The notes under the pieces are model-generated. The model worked only from the letters and a program-made list of their open reading frames with translations, did no database searches and was not told the origin of the DNA. Source: Arthrobacter sp. B3I9 (GTDB taxonomy: Bacteria > Actinomycetota > Actinomycetes > Actinomycetales > Micrococcaceae). Taken from it: a stretch of 64,000 nucleotides of DNA. This document shows, piece after piece, positions 47,895 through 55,563 of this stretch (position 1 is the first letter of the stretch; each line of letters begins with the position of its first letter). The stretch lies in contig NZ_JAUSYO010000001.1 in NCBI RefSeq assembly GCF_030816935.1, positions 1,302,001-1,366,000 of the forward strand. The letters are read 5' to 3'. The position numbers and the translations under genes were made by a program.

Positions 47895-49745
47895 ATGTCT
47901 GAACTCCGTCCTGCGCGTGAGCCGAAACGCAAGCTGGCGCTTCGCCCTTACGCGCGTGCCGTCGCGCAGGTACTACGGGTCAGTTTCCGGGCCTCGCCGG
48001 CCGCCGTGGTGATGAAGGTGGTGGGCTCGCTCATCTCAGCCCTGCTGCCGCTGGTCACCACGTACTTCGCCGCCCTGACGACGACGGCGCTTGCGGCTGC
48101 CTATGCCGGCGACGCCGGGGCGGGCCGGCAGGCCATCGTGTATGTCGTCATCACCGCGGCCCTGGGCCTGTTTTGGGGTGCGTTCAGCAGCGTGGACCGT
48201 TACATCCAGCAGCTGATGAGCTTCCGGGTGGGGGCGATCGTGGGGGACCTGATGTACGAGCGCTTCCTGGCGCTCGAATTCTGGCGTTACGACGACAAGG
48301 AAACGGTCGACCTCTACGACCGCGCCAAACGCTTCTCCGATTCGTATGCCCGCGTGCTCGACCGGATCGCTGCGATCTTCACGCAGCTCGTCTCGGTGGT
48401 GCTGGCCATCGGCGCCCTGCTGCTGGTCAGCTGGTGGATCGCCATGATCGTCCTCGTGGCGATCGTGCCAAGCGTGTACCTGCAGTTCAAGCTTTCGCGG
48501 GAACAGATCGCACACTGGAACACCCAGGTGGATTCCCGCCGGCAGCGCCGGATGATCGAGACCAACCTGCTGCGCCCGCAGCACATCGCCGAGATGCGCC
48601 TTTACGGAATCGTCGGCTATCTGATGGGGCTGCGCTCCCGGCTGCGGGACGCGGACGAGAAGCGCCGGCTGGATTTCCAGAAACGCTATATTCCCAAGCA
48701 GCTGGCCGCCGACGCCCTGCAGTACGGCGCGGAGGTGGTATCGCTGATCTGGGTAGTCGGCCAGATCATAGCCCGGGCCCAGCCGGTGGGGCAGTTCCTG
48801 TACGTCCAGCAGATCGTCAGCCGGGCCCTGTCCACCGCCAACAGCCTCGTCTCCTCACTGAGCTCCATCGACGAGGATCTCGCCAACCTCAAGGACTACG
48901 AGCTGTTCATGGCGCTGCCGGTCCACTCCAGCCACGCCCCGCCCCTATTGCAGGCGCCGAAAACGGTGGAACTCCGCGACATCCGTTTCACCTACACCGG
49001 AAGCGACCTGGAGGTCATCAAAGGCATCTCAGTGACCATCAGTGAAGGCCAGCACGTCGCCATCGTGGGGGAGAACGGCGCGGGCAAATCCACCCTGATC
49101 CGGATCCTCGCCGGGTTGTACCGCCCGGATTCCGGCCAGGTACTGCTCGACGGCGTCGACCTCGCCGCCGTGGATGTGACGTCCTGGCACCGGCACCTGG
49201 CGGTGCTGAGCCAGGAATTCCTCAAGTACGAGTTCGCCACCGCCGCGGACAACATCTTCTTCGGCGACGTCGACGCGCCCCGGGACGACGGGCGGATCCG
49301 GCGTGCCGCGGCTGACGCCGAAGCGCTGGACTTCCTCAGCAGGCTGCCCAACGGGCTGGACAACCACGTCAGCAACTGGATGGAGGACCCGCGCGGGCGG
49401 AAGGGCAGCGGGCTGTCCGGAGGGCAGTGGCAGCGACTCGCGATGGCCCGGAACTTCTACCGGGACGCGTCCTTCATGGTGATGGACGAGCCCACCTCGG
49501 CCATTGACGCGCTGGCCGAACACCGCATCTTCACGCGCCTTTTCGCGGACCACAGCAGCACGATCATCGCCATCAGCCACCGGCTCGCGACCATCGAAAA
49601 AGCGGATATCGTCTACATGCTCGAAGACGGCCGCGTTGTGGAACAGGGAACCCATAAGGAACTCGTCGCGTTGCGGGGCCGCTACTTCCGGATGTTCGAA
49701 TCCCAGCTGGCCGTTCCGGACGCGGAGAACGTCAGCGGGGAGTGA
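47895..49745 (+). CDS. ABC exporter-type half transporter (fused membrane and ATPase domains)
   Basis: A 616-residue half transporter that should act as a dimer in the inner membrane. The N-terminal membrane domain covers about residues 1-340, with hydrophobic stretches around 35-65, 78-100, 155-195 and 275-295. The ATPase follows: Walker A IVGENGAGKSTL with Lys398, a Q-loop near LAVLSQEFLKYEF, signature LSGGQWQRLAMARNF, Walker B FMVMDEPTSAID and the switch His in AISHRL. The signature reads LSGGQWQ. The substrate is unknown. It follows guaB after a 132-nt gap, and its 3' end overlaps the convergent hypothetical gene by 14 nt. Confidence 0.9.
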   Translation: MSELRPAREPKRKLALRPYARAVAQVLRVSFRASPAAVVMKVVGSLISALLPLVTTYFAALTTTALAAAYAGDAGAGRQAIVYVVITAALGLFWGAFSSVDRYIQQLMSFRVGAIVGDLMYERFLALEFWRYDDKETVDLYDRAKRFSDSYARVLDRIAAIFTQLVSVVLAIGALLLVSWWIAMIVLVAIVPSVYLQFKLSREQIAHWNTQVDSRRQRRMIETNLLRPQHIAEMRLYGIVGYLMGLRSRLRDADEKRRLDFQKRYIPKQLAADALQYGAEVVSLIWVVGQIIARAQPVGQFLYVQQIVSRALSTANSLVSSLSSIDEDLANLKDYELFMALPVHSSHAPPLLQAPKTVELRDIRFTYTGSDLEVIKGISVTISEGQHVAIVGENGAGKSTLIRILAGLYRPDSGQVLLDGVDLAAVDVTSWHRHLAVLSQEFLKYEFATAADNIFFGDVDAPRDDGRIRRAAADAEALDFLSRLPNGLDNHVSNWMEDPRGRKGSGLSGGQWQRLAMARNFYRDASFMVMDEPTSAIDALAEHRIFTRLFADHSSTIIAISHRLATIEKADIVYMLEDGRVVEQGTHKELVALRGRYFRMFESQLAVPDAENVSGE

Positions 49746-50352
49746 CCGAGGGGCCCTCGATGGTGGTCCGGACACGCGCCAGGCTGGGCTCCGGGGGAAC
49801 GCTGCTGAAGCCGAAGCCGACGGCGGGCCGGATCGCGGAGAGCACGCCGGCGTCGGTGCCGTTCCAGCTGACCGTGGCTGATTCGATCCGGTGCAGGTCG
49901 GTGACCCCGTAGTACTCCAGCCTGCCGCCCTTTGCCGAGCCCGCCGTGCTGACGCCGGGCAGGATCCAGGCCGCGAGCGGGCTGACGGCGCGAAGCCACC
50001 GAGGATGCACCGCCAAGGCGCGCGGAATCAGCCGCGCGGCCGCGCCCAGCGGCGTCCGGGTTCCGAGGCCGGCGCGGATCCGCAGCGGCCCGGCGTCGAT
50101 GCTCAACTGGCCGGCGGCCTGCGAGGCAGCCAGCGGGACGATCCGGGTCTCGTCGAAGTTGTAGACCGCGCTGATGAAGCCGCCCGCTTCTTCCGTCGGC
50201 GCGAGCAGGATCCGGTGGCCGGACGGCAACTGGACCATCGCGTCGGCGAAAGGGCCGAACGGGGACTGCGCCCACAATCCCACAACGGCCCGGAGGCCGG
50301 ACGCAGTACCGATCCCGGCGATGTGCCCGTCGAAGATCCAGCGCTGGTTCAT
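49732..50352 (-). CDS. Conserved hypothetical protein
   Basis: A 206-residue protein that I do not recognise. It begins MNQRWIFDGHIAGIGTASGLRAVVGLW and contains FADAMVQLPSGHRILLAPTEE, AVYNFDETRI and, near the end, ATVSWNGTDAGVLSAIRPAVGFGFSSVP. It has no clear signal or membrane segment. The regular alternation of hydrophobic residues suggests a beta-rich fold, perhaps an acetoacetate-decarboxylase-like barrel, but this is only an impression. Start ATG 50352 has TACAGT 6 nt upstream; the gene is divergent from guaB3 with 54 bp between start codons, and ends inside the convergent ABC gene. Confidence 0.75.
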   Translation of the reverse strand: MNQRWIFDGHIAGIGTASGLRAVVGLWAQSPFGPFADAMVQLPSGHRILLAPTEEAGGFISAVYNFDETRIVPLAASQAAGQLSIDAGPLRIRAGLGTRTPLGAAARLIPRALAVHPRWLRAVSPLAAWILPGVSTAGSAKGGRLEYYGVTDLHRIESATVSWNGTDAGVLSAIRPAVGFGFSSVPPEPSLARVRTTIEGPSVTPR

Positions 50353-50358
50353 GACGCC

Positions 50359-50364
50359 ACTGTA
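50359..50364 (-). promoter_or_regulatory. -10 element of the hypothetical gene 49732-50352
   Basis: TACAGT on the minus strand ends 6 nt before ATG 50352. The divergent guaB3 hexamer lies 30 bp away. Confidence 0.45.
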
Positions 50365-50394
50365 CGTCGAAGCGGAGGCCTCCGTCCGCTGGGA

Positions 50395-50400
50395 TAACCT
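50395..50400 (+). promoter_or_regulatory. -10 element of guaB3 (leaderless)
   Basis: TAACCT ends 6 nt before GTG 50407. No Shine-Dalgarno sequence is seen. Confidence 0.5.
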
Positions 50401-50406
50401 AGAGCA

Positions 50407-51543
50407 GTGACTTACGAGATTGAGATTGGCCGCGGCAAGCGTGGGCGTCGTGCCTACTCCCTGGATGACATTGCGATCGTCCCCAACCGGCGTACGCGTG
50501 ACCCCAAGGACGTCTCGGTGTCCTGGCAGATCGATGCCTACAAGTTCGATATGCCGGTCATCGCAGCGCCGATGGATTCGGCGATGTCGCCGGAGACGGT
50601 GATCGCACTGGGCCGTTTGGGCGGACTCGGCGTGCTGGACCTCGAGGGCCTCTGGACCCGGTATGAGGACCCGCAGTCGGTGCTGGACCAGATCGCGGCA
50701 CTCCAGGACGAGACCAACAGCCCGGCCGTGACGCGCCGCATGCAGGAGCTCTACCAGGCACCCATCCAGCCCGATCTGATCACGTCACGGCTCGCCGAGA
50801 TCCGGGCCGCAGGTGTCACCGTGGCCGGCTCGTTGACCCCGCAGCGGACCCAGGAGCACTACAAGACCGTCGTGGCCGCGGGCGTCGACATCTTCGTGAT
50901 CCGCGGAACCACCGTCTCCGCCGAGCACGTCTCCAAGGACCACGAGCCGTTGAACCTCAAGCAGTTCATCTACGAATTGGACGTGCCTGTGATTGTCGGC
51001 GGGGCGGCGGGCTACACCCCGGCCCTGCACCTGATGCGGACCGGCGCGGCCGGCGTGCTCGTCGGCTTCGGCGGCGGGGCCACGACAACCACCCGCCGCG
51101 CCCTCGGGATCCACTCGCCGATGGCCTCGGCCATCTCGGACGTGGCGGCGGCCCGGCGTGACTACATGGACGAATCCGGCGGACGCTACGTCCACGTGAT
51201 CGCCGACGGCGGCATGGGTGCCTCCGGTGACATCGTCAAAGCCATCGCCATGGGCGCCGACGCCGTCATGCTGGGCAGCGCCCTGGCCCGTGCCGACGAA
51301 GCGCCGGGAAAGGGCTGGCACTGGGGCCAGGAGGCGCACCACCTCGAACTTCCCCGCGGCGACAGGGTCAACGTCGGAACGGTCGGCCCGCTCGAAGAGG
51401 TGCTCTTCGGACCCGGCCACCAGACCAACGGAACGTCCAACCTCATCGGTGCCCTGCGCCGTTCGATGGCCACCACGGGCTACTCGGATCTGAAGGAATT
51501 CCAGCGCGTCGACGTCGTCGTTTCACCGTATGAGGGCAACTGA
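50407..51543 (+). CDS. guaB3: GuaB3-type IMP dehydrogenase-related protein
   Basis: A 378-residue IMPDH/GMP-reductase-fold protein without CBS domains. It starts MTYEIEIGRGKRGRRAYSLDDIAIVPNRRTRDP, the typical GuaB3 opening. PVIAAPMDSAMSPETVIALGRLGGLG and VIADGGMGASGDIVKAIAMGADAVMLGSAL match IMP dehydrogenases. The loop that carries the catalytic Cys in GuaB (GPGSICTTR) reads GFGGGATTTTR, with Thr227 in the Cys place. Its function in actinobacteria is not settled; a classical IMPDH mechanism is not possible with this residue. It is leaderless by the upstream -10 element and precedes glpD. Confidence 0.9.
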   Translation: MTYEIEIGRGKRGRRAYSLDDIAIVPNRRTRDPKDVSVSWQIDAYKFDMPVIAAPMDSAMSPETVIALGRLGGLGVLDLEGLWTRYEDPQSVLDQIAALQDETNSPAVTRRMQELYQAPIQPDLITSRLAEIRAAGVTVAGSLTPQRTQEHYKTVVAAGVDIFVIRGTTVSAEHVSKDHEPLNLKQFIYELDVPVIVGGAAGYTPALHLMRTGAAGVLVGFGGGATTTTRRALGIHSPMASAISDVAAARRDYMDESGGRYVHVIADGGMGASGDIVKAIAMGADAVMLGSALARADEAPGKGWHWGQEAHHLELPRGDRVNVGTVGPLEEVLFGPGHQTNGTSNLIGALRRSMATTGYSDLKEFQRVDVVVSPYEGN

Positions 51544-51617
51544 CCCGCCCCTGCCCATCCGGTTGACTAGGAAGTAGTCTGGTGCCCTACGAGGTTCGAT
51601 CCGGATGGAGGCGTGAC

Positions 51618-53369
51618 ATGAACAGTTTTCCCGGCGGTTCTCCCGTGGCCGGCGGTGCCCTTGGCCCTGCCGAACGCGAGGCTTCACTCGAGGTGCTCAA
51701 GGCCTCCGCGGATCCGGGCAAGGAACTCGACATCCTGATCGTGGGCGGCGGCATCGTCGGCGCCGGGGCTGCCCTCGACGCCGTCACGCGCGGGCTGACA
51801 GTCGGCATCGTGGAGGCGAACGACTGGGCGGCGGGTACGTCCTCGCGGTCCTCCAAGCTCATCCATGGCGGACTCCGTTACCTCGAGATGCTCGACTTCG
51901 GGCTGGTCAAAGAGGCGCTGCACGAACGCGGCTTGATCCTTTCGGTGCTCGCCCCGCACCTGGCCCGGCCGGTCCCGTTCCTGTACCCGCTTACCAAACC
52001 GTTCCTGGAGCGGCCCTATGTCGGCGCCGGCATCGCCCTGTACGACGCGATGTCCATCACTGGCGGCCACAGCCGCGGCGTGCCGTTCCACAAACACCTG
52101 ACCCGCCGCGGGACCCTGCGGGCTGCTCCCAGCCTCAAGGATGACGCCTTCGTAGGCTCCATCCGGTACTACGACGGCCAGGTCGATGACGCCAAATACG
52201 TCGCAAACCTCATCCGCACAGCCGCGTACTACGGAGCCCACGCGGTGAACCAGACGTCCGTGGTGGACTTCCTGCGTGAGGGCGAACGCGTGGTCGGCGC
52301 CAAGGTGATCAACCACGAGGACGGGTCCACCTTTAATATCCGTGCCAAGCAGGTCATCAACGCCACGGGAGTCTGGACGGACGAGACCCAGGCCATGGTC
52401 ACCGACCGCGGCCAGCTGAAGGTCCGCGCCTCCAAGGGCATCCACCTGGTGGTCCCGCGGGACCGCTTCCAGTCCACCGTCGGGCTCATCCTGCGGACCG
52501 AGAAGTCCGTGCTCTTTGTCATCCCCTGGGGCCGGCACTGGATCATCGGGACCACCGACACGGACTGGCACCTCGACAAGGCCCACCCCGCGGCCTCCAG
52601 CAAGGACATCGACTACATCCTCGAGCACGTCAACAAGGTCCTGAAACGCCCGCTCACCCGTGAGGACGTCGAGGGGGTCTATGCCGGGCTGCGTCCGCTG
52701 CTGGCCGGCGAGAACGACTCCACCGCCAAGCTTTCCCGCGAACACGTCGTGGCACATCCGGTGCCCGGCCTCGTCGTCGTCGCCGGCGGCAAATGGACCA
52801 CCTACCGGGTCATGGCCAAGGACGCCGTCGACGAGGCGACCCGCAGCATGGACGAACGCGTCCCGGACAGCTGCACCGAGTCCATTCCGCTGCTTGGCGC
52901 GAGCGGCTTCAAGGCCGCCTGGAACAGGCGGAACCGGACGGCGGAAGAATCGGGCATCCACGTGGCGCGGATCGAGCACCTGCTCAGCCGCTACGGTGCC
53001 ATGACGCCCGAAGTGCTGGCGCTCATCACCGAGCGGCCGGAACTGGCGGAACCGCTGCCGGGAGCCGACGATTACCTGGGCGCCGAGGCCGTCTACGCCG
53101 CCACCCATGAAGGCGCACGCCACGTGCAGGACGTTCTCACCCGGCGGACCCGCATCTCCATCGAGGCGTGGGACCGGGGTGTGTCCGCCGCTCCGGTAGT
53201 CGCTAAACTTATGGGGGACGTTCTCGGCTGGAGCGATGCGCAGCGCGAGAGTGAAATCAAGCACTACCTGGCCCGGGTCGACGCCGAACGGTTGAGCCAG
53301 GAGCAGCCGGATGACGAGTCCGCCGACGCCGCGCGCATGGGCGTCGAGGACATCGTTCCGCTGCGCTGA
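51618..53369 (+). CDS. glpD: FAD-dependent glycerol-3-phosphate dehydrogenase
   Basis: Oxidises glycerol-3-phosphate to dihydroxyacetone phosphate at the membrane, passing electrons to quinone. It has 583 residues. FAD site: DILIVGGGIVGAGAALDAVTRGL near residues 38-60; then NDWAAGTSSRSSKLIHGGLRYLEML, the family signature, and GRHWIIGTTDTDWHLD and YAGLRPLLAGEND. The C-terminal part from about 415 is the alpha-helical DAO_C domain. ATG 51618 has GGAGG about 7 nt upstream and is preferred to an in-frame GTG at 51582. It follows guaB3 by 74 nt; the EIIA gene comes 75 nt downstream. Confidence 0.95.
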   Translation: MNSFPGGSPVAGGALGPAEREASLEVLKASADPGKELDILIVGGGIVGAGAALDAVTRGLTVGIVEANDWAAGTSSRSSKLIHGGLRYLEMLDFGLVKEALHERGLILSVLAPHLARPVPFLYPLTKPFLERPYVGAGIALYDAMSITGGHSRGVPFHKHLTRRGTLRAAPSLKDDAFVGSIRYYDGQVDDAKYVANLIRTAAYYGAHAVNQTSVVDFLREGERVVGAKVINHEDGSTFNIRAKQVINATGVWTDETQAMVTDRGQLKVRASKGIHLVVPRDRFQSTVGLILRTEKSVLFVIPWGRHWIIGTTDTDWHLDKAHPAASSKDIDYILEHVNKVLKRPLTREDVEGVYAGLRPLLAGENDSTAKLSREHVVAHPVPGLVVVAGGKWTTYRVMAKDAVDEATRSMDERVPDSCTESIPLLGASGFKAAWNRRNRTAEESGIHVARIEHLLSRYGAMTPEVLALITERPELAEPLPGADDYLGAEAVYAATHEGARHVQDVLTRRTRISIEAWDRGVSAAPVVAKLMGDVLGWSDAQRESEIKHYLARVDAERLSQEQPDDESADAARMGVEDIVPLR

Positions 53370-53444
53370 CCGGCAACGCCGGACGGCGGCCCCACCGCGG
53401 GCGGCCGGACGGCCTGCACCCACGCACCTTCGAAGGGACACCTC

Positions 53445-53933
53445 TTGGCGGAACCACTGGACCGGTATGACGCCGATCTCACCACCCCCGAGATGGTGAT
53501 CCTTGAAATGGACGCCGCGGACAAGGTCGACGCCGCGTCCCAGCTCGCCGGACGGATGCACGCCGCCGGCCGGATCACCGACCTGGAAGGATTCCTCAAG
53601 CACGTCAACGCGCGGGAACACCAGCTCGCCACCGGACTTCCGGGCGGGATCGGCCTGCCCCACGCCCGCAGCGAGTTTGTCTCCCGGACCTCGATCGCCA
53701 TCGGGATCACCAAGTACGGCAGGGCCCTCGATTTCGGCGCCGCCGACGGGCCGGCCACCGTGGTCCTCCTGATCGCGACGCCGGCCAGCTCGTTTTCCGA
53801 CCACCTCGAAGTGCTGGCCACGCTGGCCCGTTCCTTGTCCAAGGAGTCGTTCCGCGAGTCGCTCCGGCGGGCCTACGATCCCGAAGTGATCGCGGAGCTC
53901 ATCAACTCCAGCCTGGTCTTCTTCGACCACTGA
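53445..53933 (+). CDS. Stand-alone PTS EIIA (fructose/mannitol class)
   Basis: A 162-residue EIIA-Fru domain with no IIB or IIC part. The phosphorylated His is in LPGGIGLPHARSEFVSRTSIA; the following ATVVLLIATPASSFSDHLEVLATLARSL is typical. EIIA-Fru proteins take phosphate from HPr and pass it to IIB; stand-alone copies may also be regulatory, like PtsN. The start is TTG 53445 after GAAGGGA. It lies between glpD and the SURF1 gene and is followed by a tandem hairpin repeat. No partner IIBC is visible in the window. Confidence 0.88.
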   Translation: MAEPLDRYDADLTTPEMVILEMDAADKVDAASQLAGRMHAAGRITDLEGFLKHVNAREHQLATGLPGGIGLPHARSEFVSRTSIAIGITKYGRALDFGAADGPATVVLLIATPASSFSDHLEVLATLARSLSKESFRESLRRAYDPEVIAELINSSLVFFDH

Positions 53934-53937
53934 AGAG

Positions 53938-53990
53938 TGGGGCAGCAGGCCACCCCGCTCTTGGGGCAGCCGGCCACCCCGTTTCGTTGT
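53938..53990 (+). repeat. Tandem repeat and possible terminator after the EIIA gene
   Basis: GGGGCAGCNGGCCACCCCG occurs at 53939-53957 and 53963-53981 (period 24, one mismatch). Each unit is itself a partial palindrome (GGGGnAGC / GGCCACCCC), followed by GTTTCGTTGTT. It may terminate the EIIA transcript. Confidence 0.6.
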
Positions 53991-54007
53991 TCTACACGAG
54001 GACGAAG

Positions 54008-54013
54008 TACGGT
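54008..54013 (+). promoter_or_regulatory. -10 element of the SURF1 gene (leaderless)
   Basis: TACGGT ends 6 nt before GTG 54020. Confidence 0.45.
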
Positions 54014-54019
54014 TAAGGG

Positions 54020-54937
54020 GTGCTGAAAACTGCCCTTAAGCCCCGTTGGATTGCAGGCCTGGTGTTTGCGATCCTCATCTCCGGGGTGTTTGTGCTGCTC
54101 AGCCAATGGCAGTTCGGCCAGTCCACCAAGTCAGCCGCTCCGCCCGCTGCCACTACCGAGGAACTCAAGCCGCTGACAGCTGTGCTGAAGCCTGCCGATT
54201 TCTTCCCGGCCTCCGCAGCGGACCAGAAAGTGTCCACAACGGGCAGCTATGACCCGCAGAAGCAGGTCCTGGTTCCGGGCCGCCTGCACGGCGGCGAGAA
54301 GGGCTACTGGATCGTGTCGGCCTTCGCTGTCGCGGATGCCCCGGTGCTGACCGGTGCAGGCGCGTCGCCGCAGACCTGGATCCCGGTGGCTCGTGGCTGG
54401 GTGGCGCATCCGGCTGAAGCGGTAGCGCCGCCGTCGGGCGTCATTGAACTCACCGGCCGGCTGATCCCGTCTGAGTCACCGCTGCCCAACACCGACGCCG
54501 GCCCCGGGCGGGCCACCGCCGTTTCCGTCGCGGAACTGATCAACGTCTGGGAGGTCAGCAGCTACCCCGGCTTCATTGCCGCGGACACGGAGAAGTCGGG
54601 CACCACCGACGTTTCGGCAGCCGCCGGCGGTGCTGTTAAGCCGCTGAACATCGGGCCGCAGCCTGCCGCGCAGAAAGTCAATCTGCTGAACATCTTCTAC
54701 GCGGCCGAATGGGTTGTTTTCGCCGGGTTCGCGTTGTTTATCTGGTGGCGGCTGGTCAAAGACGACTACCGCCGGGAACTTGAGGACGCGCTCGACGACG
54801 CTTCCGACGGCCATGGAGTCCTGCCCCACGATCCGGACAGCACCGAGCCGCACATGGATACACAGCACGCCGCTGAACAGCACGCCACCCTACAGAACTC
54901 CCCGCAACAGAGCCCCACCAACCCGAGAGTGCAATGA
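54020..54937 (+). CDS. SURF1-family cytochrome oxidase assembly protein
   Basis: A 305-residue membrane protein of the SURF1 family, which helps haem insertion into cytochrome c oxidase. One membrane segment is near the N terminus (WIAGLVFAILISGVFVLLSQWQFGQ, ending in the SURF1 motif with W-Q-F), and another near residue 235 (IFYAAEWVVFAGFALFIWW). The loop between is extracytoplasmic and has the SURF1 landmarks GSYDPQKQVLVPGR and PVARGWV. The C-terminal 50 residues are Gln/Asp/His-rich and cytosolic. GTG 54020 is supported by the -10 element. It overlaps the DUF3817 gene by 4 nt. Confidence 0.88.
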   Translation: MLKTALKPRWIAGLVFAILISGVFVLLSQWQFGQSTKSAAPPAATTEELKPLTAVLKPADFFPASAADQKVSTTGSYDPQKQVLVPGRLHGGEKGYWIVSAFAVADAPVLTGAGASPQTWIPVARGWVAHPAEAVAPPSGVIELTGRLIPSESPLPNTDAGPGRATAVSVAELINVWEVSSYPGFIAADTEKSGTTDVSAAAGGAVKPLNIGPQPAAQKVNLLNIFYAAEWVVFAGFALFIWWRLVKDDYRRELEDALDDASDGHGVLPHDPDSTEPHMDTQHAAEQHATLQNSPQQSPTNPRVQ

Positions 54938-55449
54938 TGATCGAGCCCCAGCCGGCAGTCCAGCCACAGCAGAGCAGCGGAACGGGAAGCGCCACCGGCA
55001 AGAAGCGCCGGTTCGGCGGAACCGAGGCCCAGGTCCGCTCCGCCCTGAAGTTCTATAAAGCCCTCGCATACCTGACCGGCAGCATGTTGCTGCTGCTCTG
55101 CCTCGAGATGATTGCGCGCTACGCCTTTGGCCAGTACCTCTTCGCAGGCGGCACCAACGCCGCAACCGGGGAGCCGTTCGGGCTGGGGCTGGCTGACGCA
55201 GAGCCGCCGGGCGTTATCGGCGGGGTCAACCTCTCCGTCGCGGTCCTGATTGTTCATGGCTGGATGTACGTCGTGTATCTCATGTCCAACTTCCGGCTCT
55301 GGTCCCTGATGCGCTGGCCGTTCGCGAAGCTCATCATCATGGCCCTGGGCGGCGTCGTGCCGTTCCTGTCCTTCTTCGTCGAGAAAAAGTTCCACGCCGA
55401 GGTCGAAGCTGAGATCGCCGCCAACCCGCAGGCTCCGCAGCGGTACTGA
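54934..55449 (+). CDS. DUF3817 membrane protein
   Basis: A 171-residue protein with three membrane segments: LTGSMLLLLCLEMIARYAFG, VNLSVAVLIVHGWMYVVYLMS and FAKLIIMALGGVVPFLSFFVEKKF. The order and the VHGWMYVVYL and FLSFFVEKKF motifs match DUF3817, an actinobacterial family of unknown function. The first 40 residues are a Gln/Ser-rich cytosolic leader. The start overlaps the SURF1 stop (ATGA), so they are co-translated. guaA begins 114 nt downstream with its own promoter. Confidence 0.88.
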   Translation: MMIEPQPAVQPQQSSGTGSATGKKRRFGGTEAQVRSALKFYKALAYLTGSMLLLLCLEMIARYAFGQYLFAGGTNAATGEPFGLGLADAEPPGVIGGVNLSVAVLIVHGWMYVVYLMSNFRLWSLMRWPFAKLIIMALGGVVPFLSFFVEKKFHAEVEAEIAANPQAPQRY

Positions 55450-55551
55450 ACTCCCTTACTACTGGATGCGCTGGTGTGAGATCCCTTACCAGGCCGCCTG
55501 TTTGGCCGCCTGGAACGGCTCCTCGATGTGCGGCCCGGCCATGGCGCAAAG

Positions 55552-55557
55552 TAGGCT
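55552..55557 (+). promoter_or_regulatory. -10 element of guaA (leaderless)
   Basis: TAGGCT ends 6 nt before GTG 55564; no Shine-Dalgarno sequence. Confidence 0.45.
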
Positions 55558-55563
55558 AGAGGG

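Noticed and set aside
51684..53930. Open frame of about 748 codons on the minus strand
   Set aside because: Antisense to glpD and the EIIA gene; no domain signal and no ribosome-binding site.
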